64,000 nt of DNA from Chelonoidis abingdonii (lineage: Eukaryota; Chordata; Testudines; Testudinidae), in NCBI RefSeq assembly GCF_003597395.2, contig NC_133790.1, positions 26,204,017-26,268,016 on the forward strand, given 5' to 3'. Under the pieces are notes generated by a model. The model searched no databases. It was not told the DNA's origin and worked only from the letters and a program-made list of their open reading frames with translations. The position numbers and the translations under genes were made by a program. Positions 33,440 through 44,489 of the stretch are shown in pieces. Each line of letters opens with the position of its first letter. Position 1 is the first letter of the stretch.

Positions 33440-35095
33440 ACTCAGAGCTATTAGATATGGTCCTGTGAGAAGAAAATCTAAGGGATAAAGTTGTTCAGGA
33501 AAGCTGGCAGTTTCTCAAGGAGACAGTACTAGAGGAACAACTGCAAACTATCCCAGCGTGAAGGAAAGATAAGAAGAAAAGTGAGAGGCCAGTATGGCTC
33601 CATCAGGAGCTCTTTAATGACCCGGCGATCAAAAAGGAATCCTACAAAAAGTGGAAACATGGATGAATTGCTAAAAAGTGGTACAAGAGAACAGCATAAG
33701 CACAAAGAGACAACATCAGAAAGGCTGAGGCACAAAATGAGATACACCTAGCAGGGATTTATAAGGCAATAAGAAGAGGGTCTTTGAATACATTAGGATC
33801 AAGAAAAAGGTGAAGGGAAGTGTAGGTCCTCTACTTAGTGGAGAAGGAGAGCTAAAAAGGAGATCAAGGAGGCTGATGTTTAATTCCTATTTTGCTTTGG
33901 TTTTCATCAAAAAGGCTCAACATAGCAACAAGGAATGCAAGTCAAAATAGGGAAAGAACAGGTTAAAGAAATGTAGAGAAGTTTAATATATTCATGTCAG
34001 CAAGACCTGATGAAATTCATCCTAAGCATTTTCATAAGCAAGCTAGGGAAATGTGGTCTAGATGAAATTACTATAAGGGGGGGTGCACAACTGGTTGAAA
34101 GACGAAACTCAAAGAATCATTACCAGTGGTTTGCTATCATACTTAGAGGTATATCTAGTGGGGCCCTCAGGGGTCAGTCTGGAGTTTGGTACTCTTCAAT
34201 ATTTTCATTAATGACTTGGATAGTGGAGTGGAGAGTATGCTTGTAAAATTTGCAGGTGACACCGAGTTGGGAGGGGTTGCAAGCACTTTGGAGGACAGGA
34301 TTAGAATTCAAAAACAACCTTGAGAAATTAGAGAATTGGTCTGAAATCAACTAGATGAAATTCAATACAGGAAAGTGCAAAGTACTACATTTAGGAAGGA
34401 AAAATCAAGCGCACAACTTCAAAATGGGCAATAATCAGCTAGCTGGTAGTACTGCTGAAGAGGCTGTGGGGGATAAAGTGGATCACAAATTGCATATGAG
34501 TCAACAATGTGCTGCAGTCATGAAAAAGTCTTAAGATCAGACACAGGAGGTAATTATCCTGCTCTATTCACAACTGGGGAGGCCTCAGTGGAGTACTTAG
34601 TCCTATTCTGGGTGCCACACTTAAGGAAAGATGTGGATAAATGGGAGAGAGTCCAGAAGAGATCAAGAAAAATGAGAAAAGGTTTAAAAAAACCTGACCT
34701 ATGAGGAAGAGCTAAAAAACCTGAGCATGTTTAGTCCTGAGAAAAGAAGACTGTGGGGTGGCCTAATAGTCTTCAAATATGTTAAGGGCGATTATAAAGA
34801 GGACAATGATCAATTGTTCTCCAGAGCCACTAAAGGTAGGACAAAAAGTAATGGGCTTAATCTGCAGCAAGGGAAATTTAAGACATTAAGAAAATCTTTC
34901 TAATGATAAGGGTAGTTAGGACTGGGAGCAGGCTTTCAAGGAGGCTCTGGAATCCCCCTTACTGGAAGTTTTTAAGAGCAGGTTGGACAAACACTTGCCA
35001 GGGATGGACAAGGTTTAAGTAGCCCTGGCTCAGCACAGGGGGCTGGACTTGATGACCTCTCAAGGTCCCTTCCAGCCCTACATTTCTGTGATTCT
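33440..35095 (+). pseudogene. CR1 LINE copy: ORF2 linker and RT remnants plus 3' UTR, internally deleted
   Basis: At about 33580-33665 the translation RPVWLHQELFNDPAIKKESY matches the conserved region between endonuclease and RT in CR1 ORF2. At about 34150-34270 LFNIFINDLDSGVES and VKFAGDTELGG correspond to the segment around RT motif C. The FADD box reads FAGD here (34249-34260), losing a catalytic aspartate. The interval between these two parts is too short for the intervening RT motifs, so the centre has been deleted. The 3' region follows (GATGACCTCTCAAGGTCCCT, CCAGCCCTACATTTCTGTGA) and ends in ATTCTATGATT near 35095. The frame is broken throughout. Confidence 0.88.
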
Positions 35096-35553
35096 ATGAT
35101 TAAGTTTAAATAGTGTTGGCTCACGCAAGTGAAATTATGTTAGTCAAAGGGAGCTAAAGAAACAAGCAGAAATCTCTTCAAGCCCATGAAGAACCACCTT
35201 CCATGCTAAGGAGGTGACAGGAACCAAGCCTTACGACTAAAACATACGAGCCTGATCCAAACCTCTGGACCCAAACCTCCCTGGGAAAGTTGCACCTAGA
35301 GCTGAATTGTGGGGTGTGAATCCACCTCTGTTAGCTAGAACATTTTTTCATTATCCTACTATTATCATGGTTCCTTTCAAACATGTAAATATGAAAGACT
35401 TAAGAGTTAGGACTGGACTACCCCAAAATGAGAAGAAATGCTCATATAAGAGTTCATTGACCTTCCTTAGTGTTAGTGAGTCTGACTTATTATAAGAAGC
35501 TTTTAACCCTGCTTTCCATTTCCTATGTAGATACTCTTTGTTTTCAGGCATTC
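35096..35553. other. No gene seen; unassigned
   Basis: Short frames only. No repeat was recognised before the hAT element at 35562. Confidence 0.4.
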
Positions 35554-35561
35554 TGAAGAGG

Positions 35562-35836
35562 CAGGGGCGGCTCCAGGCCCCAGCACGCCAAGTGCATGCT
35601 TGGGGCGGCAAGCCGCGGGGGGGCGCTCTGCCGGTGCTGCGAGGGTGGCAGGCAGGCTGCCTTCTGCGGCTTGCCTGTGGAGGGTCTGCTGGTCCTGTGG
35701 CTTCGGTGGACCTCCTGCAGGCATGCATGCGGGAGGTCCGCCAAAGCCGTGGGACCAGCAGAGCGTCCATAGGCAAACCGCTGGAGGCAGCCTGCCTGCT
35801 GTGCTTGGGGCGGCAAAATCCCTAGAGCCGCCCCTG
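35562..35836. mobile_element. GC-rich hAT nonautonomous element, 275 bp, with 8-bp TSD
   Basis: The termini CAGGGGCGGCTC and GAGCCGCCCCTG are exact 12-bp inverted repeats. The flanks TGAAGAGG (35554-35561) and TGAAAAGG (35837-35844) are an 8-bp duplication with one mismatch. The interior contains an inverted module (CTGCTGGTCCTGTGGCTTCG facing CCGTGGGACCAGCAG) that would fold into a strong hairpin. Open frames of 79-143 codons on both strands arise from the GC-rich, stop-poor interior and are not genes. Confidence 0.87.
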
Positions 35837-36097
35837 TGAAAAGGGGTGACTGCAGAGTTCTGACAATCTTCAGTCATTTGAAATAGTCCATTAGTTAATT
35901 GCTCAATGATGGTGACCTTTCTGGGGAAGTCCATGTGAGAGCTGCATTAATGCCACCTTAATGCATTATGATTAACTTTATATGCCATTTGCTCTTAATT
36001 ATAACTCTGTTCGCCAAGGAGCAGCACCTTTGTAATTCACCTGGTTGTAAACGGGATAGCTGACCCAGGAGTTGGAGATGGTCCTTATTGGGTTAGT

Positions 36098-36464
36098 CAG
36101 GGCCAGCGCTTCCATTTAGGTGGCCTAGGCAATCGCCTAGGGCACCAGGATTATTGGGGGGCGGTATTTTCCGAGGGGGGCGGCAGGCGGCTCCTGTGGA
36201 CCTGCCGCAGTCGTGCCTGCGGAGGGTCCCCTGGTCCCGCGGTTCCAGTGGAGCTGCCGCAGGCATTCCCGCGGACGGTCCGCTGCTCCCGCGGCTCCAG
36301 TGGACTTCCCGCAGGCACGGCTGTGGCAGCTCCACTGGAGCCGCGGACCAGCGGACCCTCTCTGCAGGAATGCCTGCGGCAGCTCCACCAGAGCCGTGGA
36401 CCAGCGCGGGGGGCAGTGAAATGGCCGTGCGCCTAGGGCGCTAAAAACACTAGCGCTGGTCCTG
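36098..36464. mobile_element. GC-rich hAT nonautonomous element, 367 bp, with perfect 8-bp TSD
   Basis: The termini CAGGGCCAGCGCT and AGCGCTGGTCCTG are inverted repeats with one mismatch. The duplication GGGTTAGT is identical at 36090-36097 and 36465-36472. The interior has alternating CGGAGGGTCCCCTGGTCCC, CGGACGGTCCGCTGCTCCC and inverted counterparts, giving repeated hairpins. Frames of 62-96 codons inside it are composition artefacts. It lies about 260 bp from the related element at 35562. Confidence 0.9.
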
Positions 36465-36472
36465 GGGTTAGT

Positions 36473-38422
36473 AGAAATAGCTAGAGCCCCATGTGTTCCA
36501 CAAATACAAAATAACGCAAAATAAAACTAAAAACAACCTATACAATGAAATAAAATTAAAAGTTGCTCTGCAGCAGCAGCTCCTGGGGCTCCTATCCTGT
36601 GGGGCTGGGCCTCTCTGTCCCCTCTGAGCATTGAGACCTGTTGCACGTGGGGGCAGTGCTGCTCAGGTTTGGCTCACCCACTCCCTCTATCAAGACCAGG
36701 AGTGGGGGTGGGCCATTGGGCCAAACCTGAATAATGCTATGACCACATAAGCCAGGTTGCAACTACCAGAGAGGGGAGCTGGGCCCCAGTCCCGTGGGAC
36801 AGGAGCCATCATTGTGGGGTGAGTGCAAGGTGAGTTCACTCTTCAACCCCCAACCGGAGCCTCTGCCCCACCCCTCTCCGGGGCAGCACCAGATCTCCCA
36901 TCAGGCCTCCCAAGAGAAAACAAAATAAAATGATTTTACCTAAAAATAAAAATAATTTCACTGTGCTCCAGTGAACACCCGAGTGACATCATCTGCGACA
37001 ACGGTCAGCAGCACATTCAGCCATGTCCCAGAAACCCTTTCAGTGTGCTGGAAAGGGGCAGTGTTGAAGGGGCCTCTCCCCTAACAGGGGGTGGAAACCC
37101 CCTGGGCTTGACCTTGCACTGGCATGGAGTGTTATGCATAGAGGTGCAAGGTAAGAAGTGAGGAGACATGAAAGCACAAGACAGCCTGACCTTGCACTGG
37201 TGTGAACCTTGCTGCATGGTCATCAAAGCAGGAGGCGAGGGGGGGTGCATAGCTAAGCAACTAACCCCATTATGCACATCACACTTAAGTGTATGTCTCC
37301 TCAGTCAATCCTGTGCCCACCCTCTTTCTCATCCTGCATTTGAAAGCAAGGCAGTCGATGTGCACTTGGCTTGAGACTTATATCCACTCAGTGTCGAGGA
37401 ATACACTAAGGGTCTGATCCGCTACTAATGGAAATCAATGGAAACATTCCCACTAACTGCAGCGGGCTTTGGATCGGGCCCCTGGTTCTTGTGCATGAGT
37501 CTAGCTTGCATTGAATCAGAACAACTTTGCACATTGTGGCCCTATGCCACACATCAGAGTTCCATTGTGCTAGGAGCTGTACACACACATAATAATAAAG
37601 CCCAGTCCTTGTTGGCAGGAGAGCTGATACCTCTAACCCTCTTTGATTTCCCCTCTGTTCCTTAAGAAGCTGAATTTACCTTTGAGTAGCATCCAGAATA
37701 TTTCTTCTTTTCTTGTCCCACTCTCCCCCTCCCCCCACATTCTGGACACCTCACTGAAGTTTATGGTCAGCTGATTTATCTATAGGCCAAAGATCAAAGC
37801 TGTGGAGAAAGACACCTCCAAAGGTCAGTGCCCTTCCCTCCTAGTCTAGTTAAAGACCCGAAGCAATGTTTTGGAGTCATGATTTAACCCACCAGTGAGC
37901 TCTGGGTGGGAGTTTAAGCCTCATTTAGTCCCCAGCCCTTTGCTACTGATCTGAAGATAGCCAGAAGGGAGCTCTGGAGCCAACCTAGATAGAGATCAGA
38001 GCTACAGCTTGTTTGGGGAAGGTCTGGGCATGGCCCATAAACCTTTATGACAAAGCTTAGATGTTGTTAAGAGATCTGTGGCTATCTTATCCTGGATCTT
38101 CAAGGATTCACCTTTTTTTTTTTCCAAGGTGAGGGAGAGTGATAATTACAGGTAGCAGTATTGTTAGGAGCCTTGTAATCCTCAGCTTTATCTGGAGGAT
38201 TTATGCCGGCTGTGGTCTTTGCCCTTTTATCCCTGGAGGTTTTCCTTACAGGTAGTTGGACAAACACAGACGGGGATGCTCCAAGTGATGGAATGATTGT
38301 TACTAGTCACTAGCATCTGACCAAGCCAGTCATCGTATACTTTTTGCCACCTTCCTCATCACCTGTGTCAACTCCAAGCACCTCACCCCTCCAAGTGACA
38401 TAGAGAAAAAAGAAAGAAGTGA
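36473..38422. other. No gene seen; unassigned, one palindrome and one SINE tail
   Basis: Positions 37410-37481 form a short palindromic repeat (GGGTCTGATCCGC facing GCGGGCTTTGGATCGGGCCC). About 37540-37620 is a reverse SINE tail (CATTGTGCTAGGAGCTGTAC). The rest shows no family I recognise, although 36580-36960 has a low-complexity, promoter-like GC content. Confidence 0.45.
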
Positions 38423-38498
38423 GGCATGATCCAGAACCTAGTGCAGTGAGGTCAATGGCAAGAATTCTATCCACCTCAGTGGGCTTTGGACTAGGCCT
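38423..38498. repeat. Short palindromic repeat
   Basis: GCATGATCCAGAACCTAGTG and CAGTGGGCTTTGGACTAGGCC flank a GAGGTCAATGG centre. It is an imperfect member of the small palindrome group. Confidence 0.45.
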
Positions 38499-39477
38499 AG
38501 AGAGAGTGAATGGGCAGGAAGGCAGCTTACACTGAGCTTCCATTGAGGAAAGACAAAGGGGCTAGTTCAGTGTGATCAATTCTCCTCTCCTCCAACTCCC
38601 TCTCCCCCTCCCCCTCTTTGGGTTTCTCCCACCAGCATTGTTTCACCCCTCACCAGTCCAGTCTTGTTACAATCACATTCCGTAAGCAACACTTATGGTG
38701 GTGTCCGCCAGATCTAAAGCACTGATTGTTTATACCTTGAAAGTCAAAATTTTTAGTTAGCTGTTTTCTTCTCCAGTGCAAAGCCAGTTCCTGCTGCCAT
38801 CCGAAAGCCCAGCTAGATGTTCCAATAGTGATTTTTTGGCTGCTTCGGTGACAACGGCTATATTGTAATTGTTGGGTTTTCTTTCCATTGTTGCTCAAGT
38901 CTTACATTGTTCAGGTCACTCAGGTGTTTGCATAATATGCAGTTTGTATTAATATTGATATATGTCCCATACTATTTCCTGGTAAGCCGCAGTGAAGTCT
39001 TGCTGCGCATTATTCACCCAGCAGCGACTGCATTTCAGTGCTGGTTGATGTGCAGTGGAATCACTGTGGCTTTACGCGGGTGTAACCAAAAGCAAGGCTA
39101 GGCTCAGGGACCCTTGGTGTGATGCTGCTTCCTTCTGAAGTCAATAGCAAAACTCCAGCTGATGGCATCAGCTCTGTTGAATGGGAAGGTGTCACTATTA
39201 CATAGTCGCTTTTCAGAGAACCACTCTAAACCTGGTCCTTCCTTCTGGCAAAATTCCCACTGACTTCACTGGGAATCTGTTCCATTTCTCCTATTGGTCT
39301 CTTCACTTTTCCCTTCACTCAGACATCTCTCCACCTGCTCAGAATTAGAAATAGAAGTTCTGATAGTAGATGCAATAAGGGCCTGATCCTGCAGTCTATT
39401 GAAGCCACTGTAGCCTTATCTGAGTTTGAACAGGTATGGAGAGAGGAGTGGTGCTATGGGGGAATGTTCTAACACCT
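38499..39477. other. No gene seen; weak palindromic fragments
   Basis: Positions 39110-39170 and 39240-39275 carry TTCTGAAGTCAATAGC and ATTCCCACTGACTTCACTGG, the recurrent centre of the small palindrome group. Otherwise unassigned. Confidence 0.4.
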
Positions 39478-39637
39478 GGGGGTACATTTTCAAAAGAGCA
39501 CCACTGTTAGACCCCTAAATATGGGCTATATTTATAAAGCACTCTGCCCCTTGTCACTCTCTTTCTGACACTTCTGGTCAGATATTGCAAATATTCAGTA
39601 CCTCACAGGATCTGAGCTCTTTTGAAAATCTGGCCCC
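39478..39637. repeat. Foldback repeat of the CAGATTTTCAAAAG family
   Basis: 'GTACATTTTCAAAAGAGCACC' (split by mismatches) at the left faces GAGCTCTTTTGAAAATCTGG at the right. A second right-end-like copy, CTCCTTTGAAAATCTGGCCC, lies at about 39677-39697. Confidence 0.55.
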
Positions 39638-39700
39638 AATTGCATGTGCTGAGCACTTGACTGTCAGGCTCTAAGCTCCTTTGAAAATCTGGCCCTAGAA

Positions 39701-40979
39701 TCTAGCCTTTTGCTGCTGGTGACCTGGTTTGAAATCTTGCCTATGGTCACAACACGTGAGAATGAGTTTTCTTGTGCTGCCCTGTGGATGTTTATCCACA
39801 TCGCACAAAAGAACTGCATGGCTCAGGGGGTTGGTAATGGGTTATGAAGCCTTTCATTCCATGTGGTTTTGGGATTGGACACAGTGCAGCATGGGTCTTC
39901 TGTTCTGCTGCTTTTGCCTCAGGCTCCTAACTCTCAGCCATTCAATTTTATAAGAACAGCAATACTTCTTATATCACTGGACAGCACATGCAAGGCAAAA
40001 AGTAACAGTCTGACATTCATTGTGCAGAGAGTTCCTTTGACAAGATGTGGAGTTTAACTGACAGGCTCAGGCTGTCCTAGTCCTGGGACAGGATGGAACC
40101 AAATTCTTTGTTTAACATCAGAGACAGAGTGAACCAGCCCTTGAATCTGGGAATGCTTGACTACAAAATACTGTCAAAGCCAACTAGCAGCTCCTAATAA
40201 TGGAGAGTGTCAGGTTCCGAACGATGAGCCAGATTCTCAGCCAGTGTAAAGGGGCATAGTTTCAGTAACTTCAGAGGAGCTTCACCAGTTTATCCTAGGT
40301 GAGGATCTGGTCAGGCATTTAGGGGAGATACTCCTGGATTCACCCTTCTGGAAAAGTCCTAATCAACTTAGTGGGGATAAAACCAATGAGACTCTATGGA
40401 AATATAATGGGTAACTATAGACATTACTCTAAAAACCTATAGATATTCATAGAGAATGATTTCCTTTCTATTGGTTTTTATGAATCCTCCAGTGAAATTT
40501 TATAGCAGGTATATAAATCTTTATAAGAGCCTATAGAATAGTTCATAAAAAGGTTATCAGTTTCTATTACACCCTATAGGACTTTTCCGTTAGGGCGGGC
40601 TCAGTAGCACTAATTTGAATGGGCTAGTGGGGCTGTGGTGAAGAGAGAATACAGGAGTTTTCTCCATTATTTTCCCTGTCTTTAGGTTACAACTGGTAAT
40701 GCTGAATCACAAATCAAGTCTTTGAAGGTGTCCTTCTGTGTATTGTACAGCTATCCTCCTGAAAGCTCAGTGTGAGTTGGAGCCATCAGCTGTATGTCCC
40801 GTCAGCTGTTGGTAAAGCATAGGTAGATGTCCAGTCATTGTCTTCAAGTCACTGTACAGTATATAATTTGTATTACAGCTGTAATTAGAAACCCCAGCTA
40901 AGATCAAGAACCCGTTGTGTTAGGTGCGGTACACACGCATAGCAAGAGACAGTCTCTGAAATGAAGAATTTACATTCTG
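39701..40979. other. No gene seen; one short palindrome
   Basis: Positions 40225-40313 form a palindromic repeat (TGAGCCAGATTCTCAGCC facing GGTGAGGATCTGGTCA). Frames of 64-74 codons at 39729-40057 lack any motif. Confidence 0.45.
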
Positions 40980-41150
40980 AATAGATGAAGGAATTATTAT
41001 GTCCATTTTGCAGCTGGGGAGACTGAGGCACTGGCAGGTTAAGTGACTTGCCCAAGGTCACACAGGGGCTCCGTGGCAGAACTGGGAACTTAATCAACAT
41101 CTCCAGGTCAGGACCTTAATAACAAGGCCAGATTTCTCCTCTCACCAGAC
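40980..41150 (-). repeat. MIR-like SINE (reverse)
   Basis: 'TTATGTCCATTTTGCAGCTG', 'GGGGAGACTGAGGCACTGGC', 'AGGTTAAGTGACTTGCCCAA' and 'GGTCACACAGGGGCTC' form a clear reverse MIR core and head. It is the best preserved MIR-like core in the window. Confidence 0.85.
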
Positions 41151-42446
41151 TTCCTGCCTAGAGAAGTTACTGTTGCTTCAGATGTCTTTTAGAGGCTCGG
41201 TGTAGAATCTGTCTCTCATTTGACTCTTTCCTATAACATACTGCAATGATTAGTGCTACTTTATAAGATGTCCAGTTCTGGAGCTGTAAAACTCACCTGT
41301 TCTGCAGGAAGGGCGTGACAGCTACATAGGAACTCACCAAAGTAGATTAAGAGGTAATATGTAAACTGGGTGTAACAGAATCTAGGGGAATGTCAGCTGG
41401 TGTAATTTATGTGTTGTGGGGGCCAGAAGAGATGAAAATGAAAGTAAGATAGGAGCTAATTTAACTTATGCCCTCTTGTCAGTTACCCTTCTTGCTATAC
41501 TCTTTCTTGTGGCCATTCTGCCTGGAAATTACACTATCTCAGGCTGAGTAAGACTTAGCTACTTACTGACATGTGAGGTACACGCGAGCTCAGGGAGGAC
41601 AGAAACCTCCCGTGGAGCAGAAGGGCAAAAGCTCGCTTGATCTTGATCACTTTATTAAGGAATTCTCCCCGGAGGCATGAAATCTTCTGCAGGAGAGGTG
41701 GAATTTTAAGGACCCTGGACTGCAAACAATGCCCATTTGAATAATGGTCAGATAGAAATCATGTTAGAGTGATCAAACCATCTGCTTGGGAGGTTCTTTA
41801 TATGCTGTCTAAAGCTGGAAGATTTCCCAGCAGATTGTGACAGCCGTAGTGACATTGAGTTGCATGCTCCTTTATAGTCATATACCAAAAATAAACCATG
41901 CCCAAGTCATTCAGTGTCTTGTTGATGATTTGGAAAAAGCCAGGATGACAACAGCTAGTGGTCAGGATTGTCAGAATCAAGCCTTATTATCACAGCTTGC
42001 AGTACTTGACTCCAAGACCTGGCCAGAAGGGGACATTCAATAGGGTGCCAAAGTCTGTTTGAATTAAGGCCTTGCATCAAGGATTTGCGCTTCCTAGAAA
42101 GACACTATTCTTACTCTTAGAGGTTATTGTTGTGGTTTTTTGTGGTAGTGATGACAATTTCCAAAACTGTAGGTAGATACGGTCTTTGCCCTGAAGGCCT
42201 TAGAGTGTAATAAAGGATTACACTGGAGAAGAGATCATAGCAGATCATCCTGATGGCTGAGAGTACAGTGTGGATGGTGGATGAAGACTCGTCCTATGAG
42301 CACCAGCAAGAATGACTCTTGCTGTCCTCTGCAGACTAGAACTTTTATTGCTAATCATTGCTGCCTCCAGCGCCTCTCTCCTCCCACTTGTGAAATGGAA
42401 GCCTGGATGCCCTTTCATTCAGATGGACACAGGTTAGCAGTGAAGC
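41151..42446. other. No gene seen; unassigned
   Basis: Frames of 60-68 codons only. No repeat was recognised. Confidence 0.4.
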
Positions 42447-42449
42447 TAA

Positions 42450-42851
42450 GGGCTTGGCTACACTGGAGAGTTGCAGCGCTGGTGGTGGGTTTACAGCACT
42501 GCAACTTACTCACCGTCCACACTTGCAAGGCACATACAGCGCTGCATATCCCTGGCTGCAGTGCTGGCTGTACTCCTGCTCTGCCTGGGGTATAATGATT
42601 GCAGTGCTGGTGATGCAGCACTGCTCCGCCAGTGTGGCCACCAAAAGCGCTGAATTGGCCTCCAGATGTATTTAGAGGTATCCCAGAATGCCTGTTCAGC
42701 CACTCCCAACAGTGCTGCAAATGCTGCAAATGTGTCCACACCGCAGCGCTGGTAGCTGTCAGTGTGGCCACACTGCAGCGCTTTCCCTACACAGCTGTAC
42801 GAAGACAGCAGTAACTCCCAGCGCTGTACAGCTGCAAATGTAGCCATACCC
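42450..42851. mobile_element. PIF/Harbinger-like MITE, 402 bp, TAA target duplication
   Basis: The left terminus GGGCTTGGCTACACT faces TGTAGCCATACCC at the right, and TAA flanks both ends (42447-42449 and 42852-42854). A 3-bp TWA duplication with GGG...CCC ends is the PIF/Harbinger signature. The interior repeats CAGCGCTG or CAGTGCTG about eight times. Frames of 60-118 codons on both strands, rich in C, H and W, are by-products of these repeats. Confidence 0.78.
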
Positions 42852-42864
42852 TAATTCTTTCTTT

Positions 42865-43005
42865 GGCTAGAACCCACTTCATCAGATGAAGTGGGTTCTA
42901 GCCCATGAAAGGTTATGCCCAAATAAATTTGTTAGTCTCTAAGGTGCCACAAGGACTCCTCATTGTTTTTGCTGATACAGACTAACACAACTACCACTCT
43001 GAAGC
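42865..43005 (+). repeat. Penelope-like terminal repeat fragment with hammerhead-like core and 39-bp palindrome
   Basis: GATGAAGTGGGTTCTAGCCC, ATGAAAGGTTATGCCC, AAATAAATTTGTTAGTCTC, TAAGGTGCCACAAGGACTCC and GCTGATACAGACTAACACAA form a family also present at 45918-46010. I place it with Penelope-like elements, whose terminal repeats are known to carry hammerhead ribozymes. The family attribution is from memory and needs a database check. In this copy CTGATGA reads CAGATGA, so its core is broken. Its left edge is a perfect palindrome, 42865-42883 inverted at 42885-42903. Confidence 0.55.
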
Positions 43006-43079
43006 CTGATTCTTTCTGTGTATGTGGAAAAAAGACTATGTGAGACTTTGGCCATAATTTCAAGTTCTCAGCTCTCACA

Positions 43080-43275
43080 CTTGGGATCAGATTTGCAAAA
43101 GTGCTGAAGTACCATTTAGACATCTGAAAGAGGGACAATTTTTCAAAAGGGCACCCAGAGGCTCCCACTGGAACATTGATGGCTAGAGCTCAGCACACAA
43201 GGTGCTGAAAAATTGGGTTATTTTTTTTTCATCGTGCCAAAATAGGAGCTGAGCTCTTTTGATAATTCTGATGCT
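43080..43275. repeat. Foldback repeat of the CAGATTTTCAAAAG family
   Basis: 'GGGATCAGATTTGCAAAAGT' and 'GCTGAAGTACC' at the left face 'AGGAGCTGAGCTCTTTTGAT' and 'AATTCTGATGC' at the right. Imperfect arms surround a purine-rich centre. Confidence 0.5.
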
Positions 43276-43374
43276 CTATGTCCAGCCTGAGTAAAAGTAA
43301 ACAGTAGAAATGATTGAAAACCAGATTTAAATGAAGTGGGAAGTAAAATCCTGGCAGATGAGCCCTTGTATAAC

Positions 43375-43686
43375 ATTTTGAAAAGTGCTTAAGTGACTGA
43401 GGAGGCTAAGACTCATTTTCAATTGTGAATTAGACACTTAGGGCCAGATTTTCAAAAGTATTGACATGCCTAAAGATGCAGTGAGGCACTTAGTAGGATC
43501 TGTCCAGGTGCCTAACTCCCTTTGAAATCAATGGGAATTAGGCATCTAGGTGGTTTTGAAAATCCCACTAGGCACTGATCTGCATCTTTTGGTGTCTAAT
43601 ACCTTTGAAAATCTGGCCCTAAGCGCTTAAGACATTTTTGAAAATGGGAATTGGGCTCCTAAGTCACTTAAGCACCTTTGAAAATT
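43375..43686. repeat. Large nested foldback (outer arms about 65 bp, inner element about 180 bp)
   Basis: Inner element: TTAGGGCCAGATTTTCAAAA (from 43438) faces TTTGAAAATCTGGCCCTAA (to 43622). Outer arms: TTTTGAAAAGTGCTTAAGTG at 43377 faces CACTTAAGCACCTTTGAAAA at 43664. The arms are complementary over most of about 65 bp. The inner unit sits exactly at the outer dyad. Confidence 0.7.
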
Positions 43687-43757
43687 GTAGCTCTGGCCTA
43701 GTGCTTTATATTGTAAACTCAATTTTGAATTATTTTCCAATGCTCCTTTGTAAAAAC

Positions 43758-43845
43758 ATACACACATGGGCACACACACAGAGAAAGGAAACTATACAGG
43801 TATGAGCACATACACCCACACCCAGAGAAAGAAAACTATACAAAG
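43758..43845. repeat. Two-copy 44-bp tandem repeat with CA-rich part
   Basis: AGAGAAAGGAAACTATACAG (from 43780) recurs as AGAGAAAGAAAACTATACAA 44 bp later. CACACAC-rich sequence lies before each. Confidence 0.65.
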
Positions 43846-44489
43846 CATCTTTAGCCTTAATCAGGGCTTGAAATTACAAGCACTAATTAGAAAAGACTTT
43901 GGGAATCATGAACATTTGGGAAACGAGGGGATGTAATTCTTACTGATTTCTGTCCAAAGCAGGATTTCATTTAAGCAAAAAGAAGTTAGAAAAAAACTCA
44001 ATTAAAAAAAAAAATTGGTGTGGCTATAAAATTTTTATAAAACCTACATAAAAACATCCAAGCAAGTTACAGTCTTTGTCCTAAAAGCTATATGTAGAGG
44101 AGCGAAATCGTTTATCAGTACAAAGCATATATAAAATTCATGTTATTTTTAGCTAAACCCACAAATACATTCCTTTTTGTTTGTTTAGGTGTTTTTTTGA
44201 ACATCAGAAAATATAAACGATCAACATGACATGGGAAGTAATAAATTTGGACTAGTCATTAGTAACTGCGGTAACAAGAGGTACAGTATTCCTGTGGGAA
44301 CAGATATTTTTGTGTGTGTGTCAAAGGTCTAAAAATAGGTCTCTAGAGTCAGTGACAGTATTAAAAAAACATAAGAAAAGGAGAAAATGTTTTGTTTGGT
44401 TTATTGTTTTGTTTTGATGTAAGTCTTAGAATCTGGAGTGAAAAAATGTCCCATGCACTGTACAAATTATAGGTCTGATCCAACTTAGT
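43846..44489. other. No gene seen; unassigned AT-rich sequence
   Basis: AT-rich sequence with A and T runs and no open frame over 60 codons. No repeat was recognised. Confidence 0.4.

Noticed and set aside
35351..35934. Overlapping frames of 79-143 codons on both strands
   Set aside because: They lie on a GC-rich hAT element whose composition lacks stop codons. The ends and target duplication explain the segment better.
42415..42847. Cysteine/histidine-rich frames up to 118 codons, looking superficially like zinc fingers
   Set aside because: They are translations of CAGCGCTG-type repeats in a MITE. C and H spacing is irregular, and several frames on both strands show the same effect.
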